Positions 54,689 to 62,353 of a stretch of 64,000 nucleotides of DNA are shown in pieces. The stretch's first letter is position 1. Each line of letters begins with the position of its first letter. Source of the DNA: Taibaiella sp. (GTDB lineage Bacteria > Bacteroidota > Bacteroidia > Chitinophagales > Chitinophagaceae); assembly GCA_019638495.1 (NCBI GenBank), contig JAHBTQ010000003.1, positions 1-64,000 of the forward strand, written 5' to 3'. The translations under genes and the position numbers were made by a program. Under the pieces are notes generated by a model. That model was not told where the DNA came from and searched no databases. It saw nothing but the letters and a program-made list of their open reading frames with translations.

Positions 54689-54696
54689 CAAAGGTA
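54689..54696 (-). promoter_or_regulatory. -7 box TACCTTTG of fumC
   Basis: Complement of 54689-54696, exact TAnnTTTG match, about 38 bases before the fumC ATG. Confidence 0.6.
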
Positions 54697-54813
54697 AGTT
54701 TAATTGTAATATTCGGTATCTTTAATGTAGCCGTAACCGGTTCTGAATCCAGCAGGAAGCACGACTTTTAACCCTGCCCGCCGGCAGGTAGGTTACGACT
54801 AACGACAAAAATT

Positions 54814-55050
54814 ATGTGGCAGGAAAACGACAATAAACTATACCGGAAATTTCAGTTCGCAAACTTCAGCGAGGCCTTCGCTTTTATGACACGTGTAGCG
54901 CTTGCGGCTGAAAAGCAGGACCATCACCCCACGTGGACTAATACGTGGAATACTGTGGAGATATGGCTGAACACTCACGATGCCGGCAACACCGTCACCG
55001 ACAAAGACCGCAAACTAGCAGCCTCCATCGACAAACTAGCAGGAAGCTAG
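54814..55050 (+). CDS. Pterin-4a-carbinolamine dehydratase
   Basis: 78 residues, at the short end for the family. W...[35 protein letters not shown] carries the conserved EKxxHHP core with both His and Trp, followed by [28 protein letters not shown], the conserved L-TH---G-(L/V)T--D--LA--ID end. Dehydrates 4a-hydroxytetrahydrobiopterin to recycle the pterin cofactor of aromatic amino acid hydroxylases; no hydroxylase gene is adjacent. A CTGCC/GGCAG hairpin repeat lies just upstream (54774-54788). Confidence 0.9.
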   Translation: MWQENDNKLYRKFQFANFSEAFAFMTRVALAAEKQDHHPTWTNTWNTVEIWLNTHDAGNTVTDKDRKLAASIDKLAGS

Positions 55051-55291
55051 AAATAGACCTCCGATTTTCTTTTGCAACTTCCCCTTGGGATTTGGAATTT
55101 CTTTCTTGGAATTTCCCCATTGTGTCCTTTCTTATTATAACTCAGCTTTGTGCCCCTTGCCTGCCCGTCCGCAGGCGGGTGCAAACCTTAGTCCCCTTCG
55201 TGTTAAGCCTGGTTTTTTTGGTCCGCCGCGGCGGATGGAATTTCATCCTTGGGATTTGCCCTTTGGAATTTGGAATTTAGCCCTTTGGAAT
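55051..55291. repeat. Intergenic repeat patch: TTGGAATTT words and CTGCC/GGCAG-type hairpins
   Basis: No gene. TTGGAATTT or GGAATTT recurs at least five times between 55089 and 55292. A GCCTGC/GCAGGC hairpin lies at about 55159-55176, and a perfect TCCGCCGCGGCGGA palindrome at about 55222-55235. These look like short interspersed palindromic elements of the genome rather than regulatory sites of either neighbour. Confidence 0.6.
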
Positions 55292-55741
55292 TTACTCCCT
55301 GGTATCCATCACTATCGTTACCGGCCCATCGTTTACCAGCGCCACTTGCATGTCTGCACCAAATACCCCGGTGGCAATCGGTTTTTGCAACTTTTGTTGT
55401 AGGAGCTCCACGAAATATTCATAGAGTGGGGTAGCCTGTTCCGGGCGTGCGGCCTTGATGAATGATGGCCGGTTGCCCTTCTTGTAGGCTGCATGTAGGG
55501 TAAACTGGCTCACTACCAATATTTCTCCACCCGTCTCCATCACGTCACGGTTCATCATGCCGTTTTCATCTGGCATTATCCGTAGCTGCGCTATTTTGGC
55601 TGCCAGCCATTCAGCGTCGGCTCTTGTGTCTTCCGTTTCCACACCCAGCAGCACCATAAGCCCTGTACCAATTTGGGAATGGACCTTTCCGCTTATCGTT
55701 ACACTTGCCGTTTGCACTCTTTGAATTACTGCTCGCATCAT
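55292..55741 (-). CDS. dtd: D-aminoacyl-tRNA deacylase
   Basis: 149 residues (148 if the second ATG is used, [13 protein letters not shown], which is the usual start). Catalytic SQFTLHA near 78-84 and the GP motif [10 protein letters not shown] near the C-terminus (Asn-Asp-Gly-Pro in place of the common NSGP). Removes D-amino acids mischarged on tRNA. TACTTTTG on the minus strand sits directly before the ATG, so the message is probably leaderless. Confidence 0.94.
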   Translation of the reverse strand: MMRAVIQRVQTASVTISGKVHSQIGTGLMVLLGVETEDTRADAEWLAAKIAQLRIMPDENGMMNRDVMETGGEILVVSQFTLHAAYKKGNRPSFIKAARPEQATPLYEYFVELLQQKLQKPIATGVFGADMQVALVNDGPVTIVMDTRE

Positions 55742-55742
55742 T

Positions 55743-55750
55743 CAAAAGTA
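55743..55750 (-). promoter_or_regulatory. -7 box TACTTTTG of dtd
   Basis: Complement of 55743-55750, exact consensus one base from the first ATG. Transcription would start inside or at the start codon, which favours the second ATG or a leaderless message. Confidence 0.55.
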
Positions 55751-55795
55751 AAGACTCCCTCTACGAATTGCAAAGTGCTGAATTACCTTCGGCGG

Positions 55796-56284
55796 TCAAC
55801 GGATACTTATCTTCTTGCCATATGCCGTATAGTTGTCTGAGTGGACACCCCCCGTTGGCGATTTTACCTCATAATAGTAAGTCCAGCTAAACAGTATCGA
55901 GTCTTGTTTGAAGACGATTTTTCTTGACGCAGCCGACAAGTAATAGATACCGGCTTTGCTGTATTTGATGCGATGCTTCACCGGATAGCCGTCATAGTTG
56001 TCATCATCCTGGCGGAAGGTTGCATTGCTCGTAATTTCAAATGAGTCGTTTGTAAAATGATCGACGTAGAAATAGACTACGCTATCCGACATCATGTAGT
56101 TGGTTGAGGGGTGCATTCCTCCTCCCTTAAAGGTATCTGTCCAGGGGAGAAAGACCGTTGGTGTGGGCGTTGTCGTGGTCGTGCCCGACGTTGCTGGTGG
56201 TTGCGTCGTTGCCTCTACATTTTTTGTTTTTCTGCAGGCTACCAGGCAGATAGCCACGAGCACGATTGAAGCCAGGTATTTCAT
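55796..56284 (-). CDS. Lipoprotein of unknown function
   Basis: 162 residues from MKYLASIVLVAICLVACRK; an upstream in-frame ATG (56347) would bury the signal peptide. Lipobox LVAC (Cys17), then a Thr/Pro-rich linker and a beta-rich domain with repeated Tyr/Asp (SVVYFYVDHFTNDSFEITSNATF, DDDNYDGYPVKHRIKY). No recognisable motif. Encoded alone, next to the repeat array before mnmE. Confidence 0.7.
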   Translation of the reverse strand: MKYLASIVLVAICLVACRKTKNVEATTQPPATSGTTTTTPTPTVFLPWTDTFKGGGMHPSTNYMMSDSVVYFYVDHFTNDSFEITSNATFRQDDDNYDGYPVKHRIKYSKAGIYYLSAASRKIVFKQDSILFSWTYYYEVKSPTGGVHSDNYTAYGKKISIR

Positions 56285-56349
56285 AGAGTGTGTTTTTGAA
56301 TATAACGGAATTCCCGTATGGTTATTGTGAGGGGCATCTGCGCTCATTC

Positions 56350-56530
56350 GGCCCTGCCTACCGGACAGGCAGGCTCACCCGCCCCTTCGGGGAGGGCTGG
56401 GGAGGGTCTACTCACAGTGCTTACTCGCTATCACCCTCTCCCTTGGAGAGGGCCGGGGAGAGGTTTCGTCTCTCTCTGAGAGGGCCGGGGAGAGGTTTCG
56501 TCTCCCTCTGAGAGGGCCGGGGAGAGGTCC
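56350..56530. repeat. Array of GAGAGGGCCGGGGAGAGG repeats before mnmE
   Basis: AGAGGGCCGGGGAGAGG begins at 56447, 56479 and 56511, exactly 32 bases apart; a diverged copy lies near 56380-56408. Each copy is preceded by a CTCTC-rich arm that folds back on it, best at 56434-56453 (CCCTCTCC/GGAGAGGG). A CTGCC/GGCAG hairpin is also present near 56354-56370. Non-coding, palindromic and related to the solitary copy at 35608. Not a CRISPR array, because there are no distinct spacers. Confidence 0.75.
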
Positions 56531-56538
56531 CATTTCCC

Positions 56539-56546
56539 TACATTTG
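56539..56546 (+). promoter_or_regulatory. -7 box TACATTTG of mnmE
   Basis: Exact match four bases before the first ATG (56551) and thirteen before the second (56560). The repeat array ends just upstream, in place of a normal -33 region. Confidence 0.6.
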
Positions 56547-56550
56547 CCCC

Positions 56551-57942
56551 ATGCATGCCATGTCCGATACTATAGTCGCAATTGCCACGCCACCCGGCGA
56601 AGGGGCCATCGGTATTATCCGTCTTAGTGGTGCCGATGCCATCCGCATTGCGGCTGCTATTTTTCGTGGCAAGGACCTGAATACGCAACCTGCAAATACT
56701 ATTCATTTTGGCCGCATTGCAGATGGCGATGAAGTACTGGACGAAGTGGTAGTGTCGCTCTTTCATGCGCCCCGCAGCTATACGGGGGAGAATATAGTAG
56801 AGATAAGCTGCCACGGCTCACGATATGTGCTGCAGCGTGTCCTTGCACTTTGCATTACGCGTGGTGCACGCATGGCCGATGCAGGCGAATTTACCTTGAG
56901 AGCCTTCCTCAATGGCAAGCTTGACTTGGCACAGGCAGAGGCAGTAGCAGACCTCATTGCCAGCGACAGCAGTGGCGCGCACAAGGCCGCTATGCACAAT
57001 CTTCGTGGCGGTTTCAGTCACGATCTCGCAGAGATGCGTGAGCGCCTTATAGAGTTCAGCGCCCTCGTGGAGCTGGAACTTGACTTCAGCCAGGAGGATG
57101 TAGAGTTTGCCGACCGTACCCGCTTCTATGAGCTCATAACCCGCATAGATGCGGCGACTGAACAACTGCTCAATTCTTTCTCCCTCGGCAATGCTATCCG
57201 CAATGGTGTGAGTGTAGCCATCGCTGGCAAGCCCAATGCAGGTAAGAGTACCCTGCTGAATGCACTGCTTAATGAAGAGCGTGCCATCGTCAGCGACATT
57301 GCCGGCACCACCCGCGATACAATTGAGGAAACGCTTAACATCAACGGTATTCTCTTTCGCCTCATAGACACTGCCGGCATACGCGAGCATACCACAGATG
57401 TGATAGAGCGGAAGGGTATAGAGCGCAGCCGCGAGGCCATGAGCAAGGCGGATATTGTTATCTATCTTTTCGATGCGCCCGCTCTGCCAGACTCCGACTT
57501 TGAACGTATGGACCTGATGAAGCAGGAAGAAACGCTGCAGCAGGGTAGTGGCAAATTCCTCTTGGTAGGCAACAAAAGCGATATGCTGGCTCCCGCACAG
57601 CTAGAGCAAGTAAAAGGCGCTGCACGCGGCGAGGTGATGCTGATATCTGCAAAGAGTCGCGACAACATCAGCCAGCTACGCGATGCACTCTACGAACTTG
57701 TTGCCGGCGGAGCCGTGCGCACAGAAGGCACCATAGTCACCAATGCCCGCCACCATGCAGCATTGCAGCAGGTCCTATCCTCCCTCCGCGACATCCGCAA
57801 CGGCCTCGATAACAACATCCCCGGCGACCTCCTGGCCCTTGACATCCGCCGCTGCCTGCACTATCTCGGAGAGATCACCGGGCAGGTTACCACAGAGGAT
57901 AAGCTGGATTATATATTTTCTAAGTTTTGTATCGGGAAGTAG
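56551..57942 (+). CDS. mnmE: tRNA modification GTPase MnmE
   Basis: 463 residues (460 if started at the second ATG, MSDTIVAIATPPGEGAIGIIRLSG, the common family start). N-terminal tetrahydrofolate-binding domain, helical domain, and an inserted G domain with GKPNAGKSTLLNAL, DIAGTTRDTIEE, DTAG and NKSD. The C-terminus is CIGK, with the catalytic Cys of the family. With MnmG it makes the carboxymethylaminomethyl group on U34 of some tRNAs. The 3' end (TTTTGTATCGGGAAGTAG) is the segment known as an island attachment site in other bacteria, and accessory genes begin straight after it. Confidence 0.96.
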   Translation: MHAMSDTIVAIATPPGEGAIGIIRLSGADAIRIAAAIFRGKDLNTQPANTIHFGRIADGDEVLDEVVVSLFHAPRSYTGENIVEISCHGSRYVLQRVLALCITRGARMADAGEFTLRAFLNGKLDLAQAEAVADLIASDSSGAHKAAMHNLRGGFSHDLAEMRERLIEFSALVELELDFSQEDVEFADRTRFYELITRIDAATEQLLNSFSLGNAIRNGVSVAIAGKPNAGKSTLLNALLNEERAIVSDIAGTTRDTIEETLNINGILFRLIDTAGIREHTTDVIERKGIERSREAMSKADIVIYLFDAPALPDSDFERMDLMKQEETLQQGSGKFLLVGNKSDMLAPAQLEQVKGAARGEVMLISAKSRDNISQLRDALYELVAGGAVRTEGTIVTNARHHAALQQVLSSLRDIRNGLDNNIPGDLLALDIRRCLHYLGEITGQVTTEDKLDYIFSKFCIGK

Positions 57943-58026
57943 ACCTTGAAGGAATAGCTGGAAAGTTATTTATGCGTTTTTTTACGTTCTAAAACAGATA
58001 ACGTCGACATTAAAGTTTATTAAAAG

Positions 58027-58998
58027 ATGGCAATTATTATATCAAGTGGGAATCAAGATCATATCAGGAAAACCGTAGATAACGATGTTTTAGGAATATT
58101 TCGGAAATATCGTGAGGACGCTGAAATTGGAGAAGTATTAAAGCACTCTAACGATGAAGGAATCAGATGTTGGGGGTTAAATGAGTCATCAGCTCAAAAC
58201 GGGCTTTATCGGAGAATTAGACCAGGCTTCGAAGTCTTAATTAAAGAAAATGGTACAGAGAAGTTCACTAGGTACGGTATAGTAATACACAAACTTCAAA
58301 GTCCTGCATTTGCTAAAGAACTTTGGCCAGATAATGATAGGCACTACATTGTATTTTTAGCAAACGTCAGGCAAATTTCGATTGAGAAAAATGACTTAAT
58401 AGGAGCTGAGGATGATCTACAGGGAATGAGAATTAAAGATTACTCTGACTTTCCATTTCTGAATGGCAACAGTCTTTCCGTGCATTATCAAATTCCTGTC
58501 CTCGAAAATATTCGAAACATTAGACCGCAACTTACCTACTACGCGGCGAACTTGCCAAGTCAAGGGACTCGAAGGCAGGGACATCAAGAGTTTGCTGCTC
58601 AGATAAAGGAAAATTATCGGTTTGAGTGCGCAATTTGTGGCATTTCAGAGCCGGAATTTTTGGTTGCAGCTCATATTAATCGGTGGGCTGATGACGAAGA
58701 AAATAGAATCAATCCGAGAAATGGGATCTGTCTTTGTTCTTTGCATGACCAAGCTTTCGAATACGGATATATTGGGCTCGACGCTCATTTCAAAGTTGTT
58801 CTAAGTCCGAGGGTGCGAGAAGGGACTCCACTCCATTCTATGCTCAGAGTTCATGAAAACACTCCGCTGAAGATGCCGGTAAAAGATCTGCCGAATTCTG
58901 ATTTTCTGCAAAAGCACAGAGAAAAATTCGGATTTGAACTTTCCGTCCTCGATGAGTCTCCCGCCCTTCGCGGGGACTCATCGAAATCAGAGCGGTGA
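58027..58998 (+). CDS. HNH endonuclease with possible EVE/PUA-like reader domain
   Basis: 323 residues, cytosolic, in visibly more A/T-rich DNA than its neighbours. The C-terminal half holds an HNH nuclease: CAICG near 201-205, VAAHINRW (His near 217), NPRNGICLCSLHDQAFEYG with the second His near 241. The N-terminal half (about 45-140: GLYRRIRPGFEVLIKE, RYGIVIHKLQS, FAKELWPDNDRHYIVFLANVRQISI) has the strand pattern of EVE/PUA-like modified-base-binding domains. That combination would be a modification-dependent restriction enzyme. The last ~20 residues after FGFELSVLDES come from a repeat hairpin and are probably not original. Confidence 0.78.
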   Translation: MAIIISSGNQDHIRKTVDNDVLGIFRKYREDAEIGEVLKHSNDEGIRCWGLNESSAQNGLYRRIRPGFEVLIKENGTEKFTRYGIVIHKLQSPAFAKELWPDNDRHYIVFLANVRQISIEKNDLIGAEDDLQGMRIKDYSDFPFLNGNSLSVHYQIPVLENIRNIRPQLTYYAANLPSQGTRRQGHQEFAAQIKENYRFECAICGISEPEFLVAAHINRWADDEENRINPRNGICLCSLHDQAFEYGYIGLDAHFKVVLSPRVREGTPLHSMLRVHENTPLKMPVKDLPNSDFLQKHREKFGFELSVLDESPALRGDSSKSER

Positions 58999-59156
58999 AG
59001 TTTAAACTACTGGTCGAAGCGTCACGTTGAGTATAATAATGGCGGTAAGACTGCTGGGGAAGCGCCGGGATATGTGGTGCCCAATAAAAGAATAGACGAT
59101 TTGAAAAAGGTTTCGAAAAGAACAACAAAGTGGAACATTCCGTCCTCGATGAGTCT
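58941..59156 (+). repeat. 19-bp direct repeat and stem-loop at the 3' end of the HNH gene
   Basis: TTCCGTCCTCGATGAGTCT occurs at 58941-58959 and 59138-59156. The first copy is half of a long stem-loop (58950-58983, arms CGATGAGTC...CCCGC and GCGGG...ACTCATCG, one bulge). The HNH reading frame passes through the stem. The 160 bases between the copies stay open in the HNH frame after the stop, to a TAA at 59158. Confidence 0.75.
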
Positions 59157-59174
59157 GTAAATCCTGAATTTTGA

Positions 59175-59381
59175 ATGGAAGAAAAGGGTAAATATTTTGG
59201 TATGACGGTTAATGAACGTCTATATGTCGGTGGGGTAATAGATGAATTTTATCGTGCTATCGCTGAGAAGAATTACGATTTGGCAAGGAAGCTACTGGAG
59301 AAAGTTGAACTTACCGATGCTTCAATTGAACCTATTTTAACAAGCAATGGGCTTTTCCCTAAAGATAATGAGAGTAGTTAG
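59175..59381 (+). CDS. Small helical protein of unknown function
   Basis: 68 residues, no signal peptide. Two amphipathic helices: MTVNERLYVGGVIDEFYRAI and DLARKLLEKVEL, then DASIEPILTSNGLF. I recall similar short proteins in many phyla next to toxins or phage-like genes, but I cannot name the family. Located between the HNH gene and the palindrome-rich region. Possibly an immunity or regulatory protein left from a longer cassette. Confidence 0.6.
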   Translation: MEEKGKYFGMTVNERLYVGGVIDEFYRAIAEKNYDLARKLLEKVELTDASIEPILTSNGLFPKDNESS

Positions 59382-59679
59382 TTTGTCCCCTGGGCGACGC
59401 GTCTCGCATCGCCCGTTGTTCAGTGTCTTCCGAAGGGTGACCCGGAACAACCAATAATACTCCGTCTGTGACGGTTTTCATCATGATCGCGTTCTACGTT
59501 CTTGAAAGCAAAGCCTACCTGCACGAAACTCGAGAAGTTATCAACAAATTCATACCCTCTGCACCAACTGAAATTCCTCCCATTTACCTTTGTATCGAAA
59601 ATGAGGGTTTGTTACGGCAGCTTACTTTGCACAGCAATCGTACTATCCTTGAATCCTATAAAACATAGTTCCGAACCCG

Positions 59680-59761
59680 TTTAGCAATTTTTAGAAATTC
59701 GTAGCAGTTTTTACGCAATTTTTAGCAACTTTTAGAAGGGTTTAGAAGCGTTTAGAAATTG
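59680..59761. repeat. Eight-unit array phased at 10 bp (TTTAGMA)
   Basis: TA steps of TTTAGAA/TTTAGCA-like words fall at 59682, 59692, 59702, 59712, 59723, 59733, 59743 and 59753: spacings 10, 10, 10, 11, 10, 10, 10. One turn of the helix separates each unit, so all copies face the same side of the DNA. Ten is not a multiple of three, so this is not a coding repeat. Confidence 0.8.
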
Positions 59762-59838
59762 AATAAAAATAGCATAATAAGTGCAGTAGCGCATTTCAGC
59801 CGATGCAAAATGGCTCAAAGACGCAAAATTGAATTTAG

Positions 59839-60059
59839 GGTATAATATACCTTGTGGTGCCGGAAGTGTGGAACACCTCAAAGGTGTGCCACACTTGTGC
59901 GTGGGCGAAGTACAAAAGAAGAGATTCAGCAAATTCTTAAATCCTGACCATTCAGATTCAGACAAACATTTCCGGTCGGAAATGTCAAAACGAAAACAGG
60001 CTGCAATGCTTGCTGCTACTGAGTTTCGGGCACTTCCGGTCTCCTTTAGCAACCGGAAG
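59839..60059. repeat. Cluster of four palindromes with CGGAAG words
   Basis: GGTATA-A-TATACC at 59839-59851; AAGTGTGGnACACCT-CAA-AGGTGTnCCACACTT at 59864-59896 (one mismatch); ACATTTCCG-GT-CGGAAATGT at 59966-59985; CTTCCGGT...ACCGGAAG at 60033-60059. CGGAAG or its complement recurs between and beyond them (59861, 60064, 60075). They lie within 300 bp of the topB start. Confidence 0.75.
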
Positions 60060-60124
60060 AAGTCGGAAGCGTTTCGGAAGTAGAAACTCTTCCTGCAAGA
60101 AAAAAATTACCCGATATTAGTCCC

Positions 60125-62266
60125 GTGAAAGTTTGTATTGCAGAGAAACCTAGTGTAGCAAGGGACATTGCCTCAGTGCTGGGGGCCAGAGAACGCAAGG
60201 ATGGCTACTACGAAGGGAACGGCTACCAGGTCACCTGGACGTTCGGGCATTTCTGCTCGCTCAAAGAGCCGCACGACTATCATCCCGAATGGAAGGCATG
60301 GCGGCTGGATTACCTGCCCATGATCCCAACGAACTTTGGCATCAAGCTCATCGAAAATGCCGGGGTGAAAAAGCAGTTCGGCATCATTGAGGGGCTGGTA
60401 AAGAACTGTGAAGAAGTGATCAACTGTGGTGATGCAGGCCAGGAAGGTGAACTTATCCAGCGCTGGGTTTTGCTGAAGGCAAAATGCCCTGTTCCCATAC
60501 GGCGCTTGTGGATCTCTTCCCTCACGGAGCAAGCCATTCGCGAAGGTTTTGAGCATCTGAAGGAGTCGGCACAGTATGACAATCTTTATGCCGCCGGCAG
60601 TGCCCGTGCCATCGGCGACTGGCTGCTGGGCATGAATGCAACCCGGCTTTTCACTAAAAAATTTGGCGATGGTAAGGCCGTCCTTTCTATTGGCAGAGTG
60701 CAAACGCCAACCCTCGCCATGATAGTAGCGCGGCAAAAGGAAATTAACGCCTTCGTTTCAGAAGAGTATTGGGAACTGAAGACGATGTACCGAGAGGTGG
60801 AATTTACCGCTACCATCGACCGGTTGAAGTCGCTGGAAAAGGCAGAAAAGGGATTGGTGTATCTGAAAGAGCATCCGTTCGAGGTTACTTCATTTGAGCG
60901 GAAAGAAGGGAAAGAAGGCAACCCCCGCCTGTATGACCTTACAGGCCTGCAGGTGGATGCCAACAAGCGTTTTGGCTACTCAGCCGACGATACCCTGAAG
61001 TTTGTACAAAGCCTTTATGAAAAGAAGCTGGTAACCTATCCCAGGGTCGATACCACATATCTGTCGGAAGACTTGCACCCAAAGATTGAGGGAATCATGA
61101 AACAAATGACGCCCTATAGTGCGCTGTTGGCCCCGGTACTGGCGCAGCCAATACCCAAACTGAAATCGGTCTTTGATGATAAGAAGGTAACAGATCACCA
61201 CGCCATTATTCCCACGGGTGAGTATCCCGGCAACCTCGCTTACGATGAAAAGCGGATCTACGACCTGGTAGCCCGCCGCTTTATTGCTGCTTTTTACCCT
61301 GAGTGTAAGATCGCGAATACCACCGTGCTGGGCAAGGTGGGCGCGGTTGCTTTTAAGGCCACCGGTAAGCAGATACTGGAGCCTGGCTGGAAAGCGGTGT
61401 ACGCACACCTGGCCAAAGAGAAGAAAGAGGGTGACGAAAAGAAAGAAGGTGAGGAAGAGGAGGAGCGCGTATTGCCTGAATTTGAAGTGGGTGAAACCGG
61501 TCCGCATGAGCCAAGGGTCCATCAAGGCAAGACCTCTCCGCCAAAAGCATATACAGAAGCGACCTTGCTGCGAGCCATGGAGACTGCCGGCAAGCAGGTG
61601 GACGATGAGGAAATGCGGGAGCTGATGAAGGACAACGGCATCGGCCGCCCTTCCACCCGCGCCGCCATTATCGAGACACTCTTCCGCAGGAAGTATATCG
61701 AGAAAAAGAAGAAGAACATCTATGCCACGCAAACGGGTATAGACCTGATAGATACCATACAAACAGAGTTGCTGAAAAGCGCTGAGCTCACGGGCCAGTG
61801 GGAGCGCAAATTGCGGATGATAGAAAAAGGTACATATACCATTGATACCTTTAAACAAGAGCTGATACAGATGGTTATTGAGCTAACGAACGAGGTGAAG
61901 AACAATGCGTATAAGGTCATCAGTATAGCGCCGGAACAGCCGCCTGCTGCCGCAGTGAAACCTAAACGCGAACCCCGGCCCAAGGCGCCCAAAAAGGAGG
62001 TGAAGATTGAAGAACTCAATTGTCCAAAATGCAATAGCCACCTGTTAAAGAAGGGGCATACAGCCTATGGTTGTGCCAATTATTCGGTTTGTGGTTTTAA
62101 ACTGCCTTTTGAAATTTTAGGGGTAAAACTTTCGGACAAGCACATTACTGACTTGCTGACGAAAGGGAAAACTGCTAAGGTCAAAGGCCTGGTATTACCC
62201 GGCACAGAAGACAAGCGGGATGGAAAACTGGTGTTGAACAGAGACTTTGTTGTGAAGGTGGAATGA
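60125..62266 (+). CDS. topB: DNA topoisomerase III (type IA)
   Basis: 713 residues, GTG start (KVCIAEKPSVARDIASVLGA). N-terminal Toprim domain with CIAEKPS and CGDAGQEGELIQRW metal site. Active-site Tyr in LVTYPRVDTTYLSED near residue 304; cap and gate sequences TDHHAIIPTGEYPG and PPKAYTEATLLRAMETAG. Charged insert KEKKEGDEKKEGEEEEER near 430-450. C-terminal zinc-ribbon-like segment CPKCNSH...CANYSVCGF near 640-660 and a second topoisomerase-type tail. Relaxes and decatenates single-stranded DNA intermediates. In Bacteroidota topB genes occur both on chromosomes and in conjugative elements; this one follows a palindrome-rich region. Confidence 0.93.
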   Translation: MKVCIAEKPSVARDIASVLGARERKDGYYEGNGYQVTWTFGHFCSLKEPHDYHPEWKAWRLDYLPMIPTNFGIKLIENAGVKKQFGIIEGLVKNCEEVINCGDAGQEGELIQRWVLLKAKCPVPIRRLWISSLTEQAIREGFEHLKESAQYDNLYAAGSARAIGDWLLGMNATRLFTKKFGDGKAVLSIGRVQTPTLAMIVARQKEINAFVSEEYWELKTMYREVEFTATIDRLKSLEKAEKGLVYLKEHPFEVTSFERKEGKEGNPRLYDLTGLQVDANKRFGYSADDTLKFVQSLYEKKLVTYPRVDTTYLSEDLHPKIEGIMKQMTPYSALLAPVLAQPIPKLKSVFDDKKVTDHHAIIPTGEYPGNLAYDEKRIYDLVARRFIAAFYPECKIANTTVLGKVGAVAFKATGKQILEPGWKAVYAHLAKEKKEGDEKKEGEEEEERVLPEFEVGETGPHEPRVHQGKTSPPKAYTEATLLRAMETAGKQVDDEEMRELMKDNGIGRPSTRAAIIETLFRRKYIEKKKKNIYATQTGIDLIDTIQTELLKSAELTGQWERKLRMIEKGTYTIDTFKQELIQMVIELTNEVKNNAYKVISIAPEQPPAAAVKPKREPRPKAPKKEVKIEELNCPKCNSHLLKKGHTAYGCANYSVCGFKLPFEILGVKLSDKHITDLLTKGKTAKVKGLVLPGTEDKRDGKLVLNRDFVVKVE

Positions 62267-62353
62267 ATTGAAAATAGAAGAACATAGAGTCGCCTCACCC
62301 CGGGACAACATCGTCAGAATAAATGAACGAATACAGGCAAACGTTCTGCAGTA

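Larger units (their letters stand above)
59382..60124. other. Palindrome- and repeat-rich non-coding region before topB
   Basis: 743 bp without a gene I support. Contains a near-perfect hairpin at 59392-59414, a nested inverted repeat at 59415-59451, a CCGTC/GACGG hairpin near 59462-59474, the 10-bp phased array at 59680-59761, and four further palindromes up to 60059. Open frames 59468-59668 and 59829-60083 pass through these structures and show no coding signs. Confidence 0.7.

Noticed and set aside
56447..56530. 32-bp periodic repeats considered as a CRISPR array
   Set aside because: The repeat fills the whole period with no unique spacers, only three copies exist, and no cas gene is present.
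59829..60083. 84-codon open frame upstream of topB
   Set aside because: It runs through three palindromes that explain its sequence better than coding does; no motif and no promoter or ribosome site.
60980..61858. 292-codon open frame opposite topB
   Set aside because: Lies entirely within a well-conserved topoisomerase coding region and has no recognisable features.
57943..62353. Intact integrative element with integrase
   Set aside because: No integrase, transposase, relaxase or convincing long terminal repeats were found; only a weak nine-base match to the mnmE end. Kept as a finding, not as an annotated element.
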